Shown here piece by piece: positions 1 to 7,034 of a stretch of 11,234 bases of DNA (position 1 is its first letter; every line of letters starts with the position of its first letter). The stretch comes from Fervidifonticultor sp964526945 (lineage in GTDB: Bacteria; Sysuimicrobiota; Sysuimicrobiia; Sysuimicrobiales; Humicultoraceae): assembly GCA_964526945.1 (NCBI GenBank), contig CAZGNA010000088.1, forward strand, positions 1 through 11,234, written 5' to 3'. The position numbers and the translations under genes were made by a program. The notes below the pieces were generated by a model. That model worked only from the letters and a program-made list of their open reading frames with translations, did not search any database and was not told the origin of the DNA.

Positions 1-180
1 CATGGCGATGATGTCGGGCCCATAGACGCCAACCCGGCCATCGGCGTTGTCGCGCGTGCCGTCGGGCAGGATGACGGTCAGGGTAACGTCGTAGATGCCG
101 CCCGCGGCATAGTGGTGGCTGACCGTAGCGCCGCGGGCGGTGGCGCCGCCAGGACCCCGCCAGGCCGCGCTTCGATCACG
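1..180 (-). pseudogene. PKD-domain C-terminal half, out of frame with the upstream AMIN gene, partial at window edge
   Basis: Read on the minus strand in a frame different from the adjoining AMIN gene, this stretch gives GATARGATVSHHYAAGG, then IYDVTLTV and LPDGTRDNADGRV. This is the second half of a PKD (Ig-like) domain, whose usual form is WDFGDG..A.G..VSHTY..AG.Y.VTLTV..DG. The frame stays open to base 1 and leaves the window. The first half of the PKD domain is not visible upstream, where the AMIN frame is used instead. PKD domains are extracellular adhesion or spacer modules, so the natural product was probably a secreted stalk-AMIN-PKD protein or a separate PKD protein. A frameshift, a small deletion or an assembly error would all explain the junction. 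The left boundary and the exact junction are uncertain. Confidence 0.55.
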
Positions 181-890
181 AGCCCGAACGCCGCGTCGGG
201 GACCACGCGGACATCGGTCGCCTCGCTCACCTCGAGGACGACCCGCGTGATGTAGGGCTTGACCTGGAACTGGGCAGCGCGCACGCGCACGACGCCGGCC
301 CAGCCCGCGACGAGCTCCTGATCCGGCAGGCGGAACGCGCCACCGTGCAGGTCGACGACGACCCGGTCGGGGCGGGCCAGCAGTCTGGTCTCGGCACGCA
401 GCGGCCCGGTGGCCTGCACCAGGACGCGCAGGCGGTCAGGATCCCGTGCCAGGTCCAGCGCGGTGATCTGGGAGGCGACGTGGAGCGTGCGGGTGCCGTC
501 GTCGTAGCGCACCCATGCGCCCAGTGCCGCGAAGACGAACGCGGCGGGCACGTAGGGCTGGTCGCCGACCACGACGGGGGCCGCCGGCAGCGGCCGCGCC
601 TGCCCGTTGACCAGCACGACGGGTTCGCCGATGCGGAAGAGCAGCTGCACGCCGCCGCGCTGGCTCAACCGGACCGTGCGCTCGGCGGGCGTCCAGGTGG
701 CTGTCGCGCCGAACGCCTCGAAGCTGCGGGCCGCCGGCACCATCACCTGGCCGGCCTGCACCACCGGCGGGCCGGCCAGCAGCAACGGCGTGTTGTGCAC
801 CAGGACCTGCACCGCCGCCTGCGCCGCAGCGGGCGCAGGATGAGCCGCGGCGAGGACGGCGACGAGCCCCCAGACGATATGCGGTCGCAT
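78..890 (-). CDS. Secreted stalk-domain (copper amine oxidase N-like) plus AMIN domain protein
   Basis: 270-residue secreted protein. Residues 1-25 form a signal peptide: MRPH, then a hydrophobic run ending in APAAAQA. About residues 28-125 match the copper amine oxidase N-terminal-like stalk domain, with two repeats of the form V.VNG...L...PVV..G..YVPA.....LGA...YD..TRTL.V. About residues 128-233 resemble an AMIN domain (RLRVLVQATGPL, DRVVVDLHGG, TRVVLEVSEATDVRVV, FGLVIEARPG), a module that localises cell-envelope proteins and is found in amidases and secretins. No catalytic domain is present in this frame. The chosen ATG has GGAG seven bases upstream; the open frame to its right is antisense to the LLM gene and lacks stalk sequence. 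The last ~35 codons (after IEARPG) look non-native, because a PKD domain lies there in another frame. A structural or envelope-binding role is inferred. Confidence 0.75.
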   Translation of the reverse strand: MRPHIVWGLVAVLAAAHPAPAAAQAAVQVLVHNTPLLLAGPPVVQAGQVMVPAARSFEAFGATATWTPAERTVRLSQRGGVQLLFRIGEPVVLVNGQARPLPAAPVVVGDQPYVPAAFVFAALGAWVRYDDGTRTLHVASQITALDLARDPDRLRVLVQATGPLRAETRLLARPDRVVVDLHGGAFRLPDQELVAGWAGVVRVRAAQFQVKPYITRVVLEVSEATDVRVVPDAAFGLVIEARPGGVLAAPPPAALRSATTMPRAASTTLP

Positions 891-1028
891 GCACCGTCTC
901 CGGTGCGCCGACCACCCTCCCCTCCACCTACCAGTACACTTCCCTCCGGCCGCTCCCGTAAGACGCGGTGGTGTTCGGCGATGGCAGGGGAACTCCTGCC
1001 GCGGTGGAATCGAGGGGCGGTGATCCCT
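891..1028. promoter_or_regulatory. Divergent intergenic region between AMIN gene and LLM oxidoreductase
   Basis: These 138 bases separate two divergently transcribed genes and should hold both promoters. I see no convincing -35/-10 pair on either strand; TACACT at 935-940 is only a weak plus-strand -10 candidate. A small hairpin is visible at 983-1000 (GGCAGG, six-base loop, CCTGCC), just upstream of the LLM ribosome-binding region, and could lie in that gene's leader. Confidence 0.3.
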
Positions 1029-2039
1029 ATGCAGATCGACGCACGCCTGGCGGTGCGCACGCTGCGCGAGGTGCCGGCGGTGGCGCACGCCGCGGAACGG
1101 CTGGGCTTCGACGGCCTGTGGGCCAACGAGGTCAACCACGACCCGTTCCTCGCCGTGGCCCTGGCGGCCGAGCATTCCCGGCGACTGGTGGTGGGCACGG
1201 CGATCGCCCTGGCCTTCACCCGCAGCCCGACGACGCTGGCCTACACCGCGTGGGACCTGGGGCACCTCTCCGGCGGCCGCTTCGTGCTGGGGCTTGGCAC
1301 CCAGGTCAAGGCGCACGTGACCCGCCGCTTCGGCCAGCCCTGGGGGCCGCCCGTGGCGCGGCTGCGCGAGGTGATCGGCGCGCTGCGCGCGGTGTGGGCC
1401 ACGTGGACCGACGGCCGCCCGCTCGCCTACCGCGGCCGATACGTGCGGCTCTCGTTGATGACGCCGTTCTTCGTGCCTCCCGGCCCCCCGGTGCCCCTGA
1501 GGATCGCGGTGGCCGGCGTCGGCGCGCGCATGTGTCGTCTCGCGGGCGAGGTCGCCGACGGGTTCCACGTCCATCCGTTCCACACCCGGCGGTACCTGCG
1601 CGAGGTAGTGCTGCCCGCGATCGACGAAGGGCTCCGCCGCGCCGGGCGGGCGCGGGCCGAGATCGCCATCGCGGCGTCGGTGTTCGTCGCCGTCGGCGCT
1701 GCGGCGGAGGTGGCCGAGGGCCTGCAGGAGGTGCGCCGCGCGCTGGCCTTCTACGCGTCGACGCCCGCGTACCGGCCCGTGCTGGCGCTGCACGGCTGGG
1801 ACGATCTCGGCGTGCGGCTCAGCCACCACGCGGCGCAGGGCGACTGGGACGCGCTCCCGGGACTCGTGCCCGACGCCCTACTGGAGGCCGCAGCCGTGTG
1901 GGGGCCGCCCGACGAGGTCGCCGCGCGGCTGGGCGCCGAGTACGGCGGCCTGGTCGACCGCTTGGAGATCTACGAGCCCCTGATCCCGGGCCGGCGCGAG
2001 GCGATCTGGCGGGCGCTGCTCGACGGCCTGCGCGCGTGA
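1029..2039 (+). CDS. LLM-class, probably F420-dependent oxidoreductase
   Basis: 336-residue (beta/alpha)8-barrel flavin- or F420-dependent oxidoreductase of the bacterial-luciferase superfamily. Diagnostic stretches are AERLGFDGLWANEVNHDPF (residues ~20-38), GTAIALAFTRSP, TLAYTAWDLGHLSGGRFVLG followed by LGTQVKAHVTRRFG, GEVADGFHVHPFHT, and YLREVVLPAIDEG. These match what I recall of the actinobacterial-type F420-dependent LLM subfamily; the substrate is unknown. The start is placed at ATG 1029, where the family's MQIDARL N-terminus begins, with a GAGGGG-like Shine-Dalgarno upstream. An in-frame GTG at 1020 would add only three residues. The frame is open far upstream, but that part is antisense to the AMIN gene and unlike the family. 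The gene faces the M3 peptidase gene convergently, with 40 bases between stops. Use of F420 rather than FMN is inferred from subfamily resemblance. Confidence 0.87.
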   Translation: MQIDARLAVRTLREVPAVAHAAERLGFDGLWANEVNHDPFLAVALAAEHSRRLVVGTAIALAFTRSPTTLAYTAWDLGHLSGGRFVLGLGTQVKAHVTRRFGQPWGPPVARLREVIGALRAVWATWTDGRPLAYRGRYVRLSLMTPFFVPPGPPVPLRIAVAGVGARMCRLAGEVADGFHVHPFHTRRYLREVVLPAIDEGLRRAGRARAEIAIAASVFVAVGAAAEVAEGLQEVRRALAFYASTPAYRPVLALHGWDDLGVRLSHHAAQGDWDALPGLVPDALLEAAAVWGPPDEVAARLGAEYGGLVDRLEIYEPLIPGRREAIWRALLDGLRA

Positions 2040-2079
2040 CCCGTGCGCCGGCGCCGCCCGGGCACCCCAGGGGCTGCGC

Positions 2080-3792
2080 CTACAGCCCCAGGACCTCGGC
2101 CAGCGCCGTTGCCAGCGGCCGCAGCCCCTCGGCGGACAGGTCGAACCGCGCGCCGGCGGCGGTGAACAGCTCCGGGAGCGGCCGCGTCCCGGCCAGGGCG
2201 AGCGCCTCGCGGTACCGGCGCACCGCGCCGGCAGGATCGGTGCGTGCCTGGCGCCACACCGCGAGCGCGCCCATCTGCGCGATGGCGTACTCGATGTAGT
2301 AGAACGGGTACAGGAAGACGTGCAGCTGGCGGTGCCAGGCCGTCGCCAGCGCGTCCTCGTAGCCGCTGAACTCCACGTCCGGGTGGAACCGCCGGTAGAG
2401 CGCCGTCCAGACGGCCTCGCGCTCGGCGCGGGTGTGCTCGGGGTGGGTGTACACCCAGTGCTGGAACGCGTCCACCGTGGCGACCCACGGGAAGAGCAGC
2501 AGCACCCGCTCGTACTGCTGGCGCCGCGCCCGCGCGGCGTCGGCCGGCTCGGGGTAGAACACGTCCAGGTGGGGCGTGGCCAGCAACTCCATGCCCATCG
2601 ACGCCACCTCGGCGAACTCGATGGGCGGCTCGCGCAGGTCGAGCACCGGTTCGGTCCGGCTGGCCAGGAAGTGGAACGCGTGGCCCCCCTCGTGCAGGAG
2701 CGTGCGGACGTCGGCATCCACGCCCACGGCGTTCATGAAGATGAAGGGCACCCGTTGCTCGGCGAACTCGGCCTGGTAGCCGCCGGGCGCCTTCCCGACG
2801 CGGCTCTCCAGGTCCAGCAACCCCCGCGCGCGCAGGAACCGAAACTGGGCAGCGAGCTCGGGGTCGATGCGGTGAAAGACGGCCTCGACACCGTCCAGCA
2901 GCTCCTCGACGCGCTGAAACGGCCGCAGCGGCGGGCGCCCCGCGGGGTCCACGTCCAGGTCCCAGGGCCGGAGCGTCTCGACGCCCAGCGCTGCCCGCCG
3001 CTGCGCGTGGAGTCGTCGGACGAGGGGCACCACCACGTCCGCCACGGCGTCGTGGAAGCGCAGGCAGTCGTCAGGGGTGTAGTCGAAGCGCTCGCGCAGG
3101 CGAAAGGCGTAGGCGCGGTAGTCGGGGCACCCGGCGTTGCGCGCGATCTGCCCGCGCAGCGCCAGGAGCCGGTCGAACAGGTCGTCGAGGGTGGCGCGGT
3201 CCTGCAGGCGGCGACGCGCGACCAGCTCCCAGGCCTCCTGGCGGACGGCGCGGTCGGGCTCCTCGAGGTAGCGCGCCATCTGCGGCAGCGTGTGCTCGCG
3301 GCCGCGGTAGGTCACCGTCATCGCACCGGTGACCTTCTGGTAGTGCTGCTTCAGGCGCGCCTCGTCGGTCTCCAGGGGCACGTTCTCGGGGCGGAAGAGC
3401 GCCACCCGGTTCTCCACCCGCCGGTCGAGCATCGCGTAGCGCGCGGGCAGGGCTCGCCGGTGCGGGTTGCGGAGGTAGGCCAGGTCCAGGGCGTGCACGA
3501 GGGGCTTCAGCCGGGGCTGGATCTCCTCGATGAAGGCCCGGTAGGCGCGTTCGCGCTCCGGGTCGTCGGTCTGCACCGTGTAGGCCACGTAGCGGCGGGC
3601 GCGCACCTCGTCGACGGCGGCCAGGACCTCGCTGACGTCCTCGAGCCAGCGCGCCAGGGCCTCGGGCCCCTCGGGCGTGGTCTGCAGCAGGCGCTGCAGC
3701 AGGGGCTCGATCTGCGCCCAGTCGCCGAGATCGGCGTCGGGCGGCACGAAGCGGCGCGGGAACTGCGCGGTCAGGTCGGCGGCGATCGCCAT
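2080..3792 (-). CDS. M3-family zinc oligoendopeptidase (PepF-like)
   Basis: 570-residue metallopeptidase of family M3 (thimet oligopeptidase/PepF), probably cytoplasmic because no signal peptide is seen. It would cut short peptides internally. The zinc site HEGGH is at residues 367-371 (H367 and H371 ligands, E368 catalytic), and the third ligand is E395 in FAEVASMGMELL, at the spacing typical of M3. Other family marks are the N-terminal helical region with LFRPENVPLETDEARLKQHY, GGYQAEFAEQRVPFIFMN before the zinc site, and HRQLHVFLYPFYYIEYAIAQ near the C-terminus, where the substrate-binding tyrosines lie. The start ATG has a near-perfect AAGGAGGT four bases upstream. It lies 21 bases downstream of the pyruvate kinase stop on the same strand, so co-transcription is likely. 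It ends with TAG, showing that TAG is a normal stop in this genome. Confidence 0.93.
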   Translation of the reverse strand: MAIAADLTAQFPRRFVPPDADLGDWAQIEPLLQRLLQTTPEGPEALARWLEDVSEVLAAVDEVRARRYVAYTVQTDDPERERAYRAFIEEIQPRLKPLVHALDLAYLRNPHRRALPARYAMLDRRVENRVALFRPENVPLETDEARLKQHYQKVTGAMTVTYRGREHTLPQMARYLEEPDRAVRQEAWELVARRRLQDRATLDDLFDRLLALRGQIARNAGCPDYRAYAFRLRERFDYTPDDCLRFHDAVADVVVPLVRRLHAQRRAALGVETLRPWDLDVDPAGRPPLRPFQRVEELLDGVEAVFHRIDPELAAQFRFLRARGLLDLESRVGKAPGGYQAEFAEQRVPFIFMNAVGVDADVRTLLHEGGHAFHFLASRTEPVLDLREPPIEFAEVASMGMELLATPHLDVFYPEPADAARARRQQYERVLLLFPWVATVDAFQHWVYTHPEHTRAEREAVWTALYRRFHPDVEFSGYEDALATAWHRQLHVFLYPFYYIEYAIAQMGALAVWRQARTDPAGAVRRYREALALAGTRPLPELFTAAGARFDLSAEGLRPLATALAEVLGL

Positions 3793-3813
3793 CGCGACCT
3801 CCTTCAGCCAGGA

Positions 3814-5253
3814 TCAGGACAGCGGGTGGTCGACCTGCACCACCTTGAGGAAGTTGGTGGTGCCCGATCGCCCCAGCGGAAAGCCGGCCGTGACCACCAC
3901 CTGGTCGCCCGGACCGGCCACGCCCAGTTCCACCGCCGCGCGCACGCCGCGGGCGACCAGCTCGTCGAGGTCGCGCACGGGCTCGACCAAAGCGGGGCGG
4001 ACGCCCCAGGCCAGGGCCAGCATCCGCCAGGTCGCCGGGTTGTGGGTGACCGCCACGATGGGCCGCCGGGGACGGTACCGCGAGACGCGCAGCGCGGTCG
4101 CCCCCGACTCGGTGGCCGCCACGATGGCGGCAGCGCCCACGGCCTCGGCGGCTTCGCACGCCGCCAGCGCGATCGCCTCGCTGGTCTGGCCCGCGCGTTC
4201 CCGGCGCCGCTCGCGCAGCATGAGGTCGTAGGGCAGCGCGGCCTCGGCCCGCCGCGCGATCGTCGCCATGGTGGCGACCGCCGCCACGGGATACGCGCCC
4301 AGCGCGGTCTCCCCCGAGAGCATGAGCGCGTCGGTGCCGTCGAAGACCGCGTTGGCCACATCGGCGGCTTCGGCGCGCGTGGGCCGCGGGTGGGTGATCA
4401 TGCTCTCCAGCATCTGCGTCGCCGTGATCACCGGCTTCCCCAGGCGGTTGCACAGGGCGATGATGCTCTTCTGCACCACCGGGACTTCCTCGATGGCGGT
4501 CTCCACGGCCAGGTCGCCGCGGGCCACCATCACGGCATCGGCGGCCGCGACGATCTCCTCGATACGGTCCAGCGCCCGCCGGCGCTCGATCTTGGCCACC
4601 AGCCGGGCGTGTCCGCCCCGCGCGGCCACCAGGCGCCGCGCGCGCTCGAGGTCCTCGGCCGCCTCGACGAAGGACAGCCCGAGGAAGTCCACGTCGTGCG
4701 CCAGGCCCCACTCGAGCGCCCGCAGGTCGTCGTCGGTCATCGCCGGGATCCCCGACAGGCGCACGCCCGGCACGTTGACGCCCGCGTGCTCGCGGAGCAC
4801 GCCGCCCGCCTCGACGGTGCAGCGCACGCAGGACGCCTCGACGGCCCGCACGACCAGCGCCAGCTCGCCGTCCTGCAGGAAGATCCGGTGCCCGGGCCGG
4901 ACGTCGTCCGCCAGGTGGGCATAGGCCAGCGGGATCACCTCGCCGCCGTGTGCCGCGCCGTTGGCGACGAGCAGGACCTCCTGCCCCTCCCGCAGCGTGA
5001 TGGCCTCCTTGGGCAGCGGGCCGATGCGCAGCTTGGGGCCGGGCAGATCCTGGAGCACGGCCAGCGGAAGGCCCAGCGCCCGTGCGGCGTCGCGCGCCAC
5101 CTCCAGCCGCCGCAGGTGGTCGTCGGGCGTGCCGTGGGAGAAGTTCAGGCGCACGACGCTGGCGCCAGCGTCCAGCATACCCCGGATGACCTCGGGCGAC
5201 GCCGACGCCGGGCCGAGTGTCACAACGATCTTGGTACGCGACGGAGTGGACAT
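3814..5253 (-). CDS. pyk: Pyruvate kinase
   Basis: 479-residue pyruvate kinase, converting phosphoenolpyruvate and ADP to pyruvate and ATP, the last step of glycolysis, in the cytoplasm. Motifs in order: RTKIVVTLGPAS (6-17), VVRLNFSHG (33-41, nucleotide/PEP-binding Arg, Asn and Ser), DLPGPKLRIG (69-78), VNVPG, LSFVEAAEDL, LVAKIERR with the catalytic Lys at 221, VMVARGDLAVE (metal-binding region), TATQMLESM, and GTDALMLSGETALG. The regulatory C-terminal domain is present and no PEP-utiliser extension follows, so the length is typical. Lys74 stands where K+-dependent enzymes carry Glu (rabbit E117), suggesting K+-independent activity. The start ATG is supported by GGAG about seven bases upstream, by a promoter ending ~19 bases before it, and by family alignment; the longer open frame upstream runs through the promoter. 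The M3 peptidase gene follows 21 bases downstream. Confidence 0.97.
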   Translation of the reverse strand: MSTPSRTKIVVTLGPASASPEVIRGMLDAGASVVRLNFSHGTPDDHLRRLEVARDAARALGLPLAVLQDLPGPKLRIGPLPKEAITLREGQEVLLVANGAAHGGEVIPLAYAHLADDVRPGHRIFLQDGELALVVRAVEASCVRCTVEAGGVLREHAGVNVPGVRLSGIPAMTDDDLRALEWGLAHDVDFLGLSFVEAAEDLERARRLVAARGGHARLVAKIERRRALDRIEEIVAAADAVMVARGDLAVETAIEEVPVVQKSIIALCNRLGKPVITATQMLESMITHPRPTRAEAADVANAVFDGTDALMLSGETALGAYPVAAVATMATIARRAEAALPYDLMLRERRRERAGQTSEAIALAACEAAEAVGAAAIVAATESGATALRVSRYRPRRPIVAVTHNPATWRMLALAWGVRPALVEPVRDLDELVARGVRAAVELGVAGPGDQVVVTAGFPLGRSGTTNFLKVVQVDHPLS

Positions 5254-5271
5254 CGACAACTCCGACGGTAG

Positions 5272-5280
5272 AGTATACCA
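5272..5280 (-). promoter_or_regulatory. Extended -10 promoter of pyruvate kinase gene
   Basis: The minus strand reads TGGTATACT, a TGN-extended -10 hexamer (TATACT), about 18 bases upstream of the pyk start codon. No good TTGACA box lies 16-18 bases further upstream, as expected for an extended -10 promoter. Transcription would begin only about 10 bases before the start codon, close to the GGAG ribosome-binding site, giving a very short leader. The same ten bases, GTGGTATACT, precede ssrA. Confidence 0.6.
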
Positions 5281-5283
5281 CGT

Positions 5284-5318
5284 CGGCTGGAGCAGGCATC
5301 GCGGCTGGAGCAGGCATC
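5284..5318. repeat. Tandem 17-bp direct repeat upstream of pyruvate kinase promoter
   Basis: CGGCTGGAGCAGGCATC occurs at 5284-5300 and again, identically, at 5302-5318, a period of 18 bases. The pair covers the -35 position and the region just upstream of the pyk promoter, between two divergent genes. It could be a tandem activator or repressor site, or a chance duplication. I recognise no known operator. Confidence 0.7.
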
Positions 5319-5380
5319 CCGTGCGCCGAACACGAATCGTCTGGGGGCGGCGCGGGGTGGACGGCGACGACTGCGAGGGG

Positions 5381-6904
5381 ATGATCGTGGTCCTGCGGGT
5401 CGTGGTGTTCGGCAGCGGCGCGATCCTCATGGGGCTGGAGATCGTCGGGAGCCGGCTCATCGCGCCGTTCTTCGGCAGCTCGGTGTACGTGTGGGGCGGC
5501 CTGATCAGCATCTTCCTGGCCGCGCTGAGCCTGGGGTACTACCTGGGCGGCACCATGGCCGATCGCTGGCCGCGCGCCACGGTCCTGGCCGGGCTGCTGC
5601 TGCTGGCCGGCGTGACGGTCCTCCTCCTGCCGGTCGTGGCCCGCCCGGTGCTGGCAGCCTTCGACGCGTGGAACCTGGGGCCGCGGCTGAACCCGCTGCT
5701 GGCGTCGGTGACGCTCTTCGCGCTGCCCAGCCTGCTCATGGGCACCACATCGCCGTTTGCGATCAAGCTCCAGGCGCGGGACCTGGCCACGGTGGGGAGC
5801 AGCGCCGGGGTGCTGTACGCGCTGTCCACGGCGGGGAGCATCGTCGGCACGCTGGGCACGGCGTTCTTCCTGGTACCGACGCTGGGCGTGCGCGCGATCC
5901 TCTACCTGCTGGGCGGCGGGTTACTGGCCCTCGCGGGCCTGCTGCTGCTGGAGGAGGTGCGCAGTCCCCGGGTACGGCGGGCGGCCGCCGCCGCCAGTCT
6001 GGCGCTGCTGGTGGCCTGGCCGGCCGGCGCCGCGCCCCGGGCGCTGCCCACCAGCCGCGTGATCTACGAGAAGGACAGCGCCTACCACCAGATCAGCGTG
6101 CTCGAGGACGGCCTGAACCGGTACCTGCGGTTCAACCGATCGTTCCAGGGCGGCATGGTGCTGCGCGACCCCTACGAGAGCCCGTTCCTGTACACGTCCT
6201 ACGCGCACCTGGCCCGGGTCTTCCACCCCACGTGGCGGCGGGCGCTGGTGGTCGGGCTGGGCGCCGGGTCGATCCCCAAGCGGTTCCTGCGGGACTACGC
6301 CGAGGCCACCGTAGAGAGCGTGGAGCTGGATCCGGCGGTGGTGGACGTGGCCCGCCGGTTCTTCGAAGTGCGGGACCACCCGCGCCATCGCATCGTCGTG
6401 CAGGACGGCCGGGTACACCTGCGCCGCACTGAGGCCCGCTACGACGTGATCGTGCTCGACGCCTACTTCGCCGAGGGGATCCCGTTCCACCTGGCGACCC
6501 GCGAGTTCCTCGAGCTGGTGCGGGAACGGCTGACGCCGGGCGGGGTGGTCGTGGCGAACATCATCGGCGCCCTCGAGGGGCAGAACAGCTACCTCTTCCG
6601 CGCGCTCTACAAGACCTACGCGGCCGTGTTCCCCGGCCTCTACCCGTTCCCCACCGCGTACAGCATCGGCCGCAGCACGACGGAGACGCGCACCATCATC
6701 CTGATCGCGGCCGGGCGGGCCGGGATCCGGGCGGAGGAGATCGCCGCGACGGCCCGACGCCTGCGGGCCGACGGCCGGGTGCGGGTGGCGCTGGACCGGT
6801 ACGCCACCGACTACTACGACCGCCGCGTGGCCACCGACGACGTGCCGCTGCTCACCGACAACTACGCGCCGGTGGACATCCTGCCCGTACGGGTGGGAGC
6901 CTGA
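5381..6904 (+). CDS. Fused membrane-domain/spermidine synthase-like protein
   Basis: 507-residue protein with an N-terminal membrane domain of about six helices (residues ~1-215: AILMGLEIVGSRLIAPFF, ISIFLAALSLGYYLGG, LAGLLLLAGVTVLLLPVV, LFALPSLLMGTTSPF, YALSTAGSIVGTLGTAFFL, LLGGGLLALAGLLLL) and a C-terminal spermidine-synthase-like Rossmann domain (~225-507). The latter has the aminopropyl/methyl-donor motif VVGLGAGS (290-297), the acidic ESVELDP ribose-binding strand, QDGRVHLRR, and LDAYFAEGIPFHL, whose D360 is at the catalytic Asp position of spermidine synthase. This is the widespread 'fused MFS/spermidine synthase' architecture, for which real polyamine synthesis is mostly unproven. ATG 5381 has GAGGGG directly against it; GTG 5387, in frame with better spacing (six bases), or GTG 5357 could be the true start. 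It diverges from pyk and converges on hsp20. Confidence 0.88.
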   Translation: MIVVLRVVVFGSGAILMGLEIVGSRLIAPFFGSSVYVWGGLISIFLAALSLGYYLGGTMADRWPRATVLAGLLLLAGVTVLLLPVVARPVLAAFDAWNLGPRLNPLLASVTLFALPSLLMGTTSPFAIKLQARDLATVGSSAGVLYALSTAGSIVGTLGTAFFLVPTLGVRAILYLLGGGLLALAGLLLLEEVRSPRVRRAAAAASLALLVAWPAGAAPRALPTSRVIYEKDSAYHQISVLEDGLNRYLRFNRSFQGGMVLRDPYESPFLYTSYAHLARVFHPTWRRALVVGLGAGSIPKRFLRDYAEATVESVELDPAVVDVARRFFEVRDHPRHRIVVQDGRVHLRRTEARYDVIVLDAYFAEGIPFHLATREFLELVRERLTPGGVVVANIIGALEGQNSYLFRALYKTYAAVFPGLYPFPTAYSIGRSTTETRTIILIAAGRAGIRAEEIAATARRLRADGRVRVALDRYATDYYDRRVATDDVPLLTDNYAPVDILPVRVGA

Positions 6905-6940
6905 GCGGCGGTGAGCCGCGTCCGGGCCCTGGGCAGAACG

Positions 6941-7009
6941 CCGCGGCCGCGCGAGCAGCGCTCGCACGGCCGCGGTACGATCGCGGGCCGCGGGGCCGAC
7001 CCGCGATCG
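6941..7009. terminator. Two tandem GC-rich hairpins between convergent genes (probable bidirectional terminator)
   Basis: Hairpin 1 spans 6941-6975: CCGCGGCCG pairs with CGGCCGCGG, then one mismatch (C/A) and six more pairs (GCGAGC with GCTCGC) around a three-base loop. Hairpin 2 spans 6978-7009: CGATCGCGGG pairs with CCCGCGATCG around a 12-base loop. They lie between the stop of the fused spermidine synthase gene (6904) and the stop of hsp20 (7035). No clear T-run follows on either strand, so intrinsic termination would be atypical, but position and strength fit a shared terminator. Confidence 0.6.
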
Positions 7010-7034
7010 ACGTGGCGGGGCGACGGGGCAAGCG

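Noticed and set aside
2320..5271. Very long plus-strand open frame (983 codons) across the M3 and pyruvate kinase genes
   Set aside because: It is antisense to two strongly recognisable minus-strand genes and is rich in His, Arg, Gly and Gln with no domain; a high-GC shadow frame.
3071..5317. 748-codon minus-strand frame across the same region
   Set aside because: Arg/Ala/Gly/Pro-rich shadow of pyk and the M3 gene in another frame; it crosses their junction without homology.
5284..5318. CRISPR array seed
   Set aside because: Only two 17-base units with a single base between them; no spacers and no cas genes.
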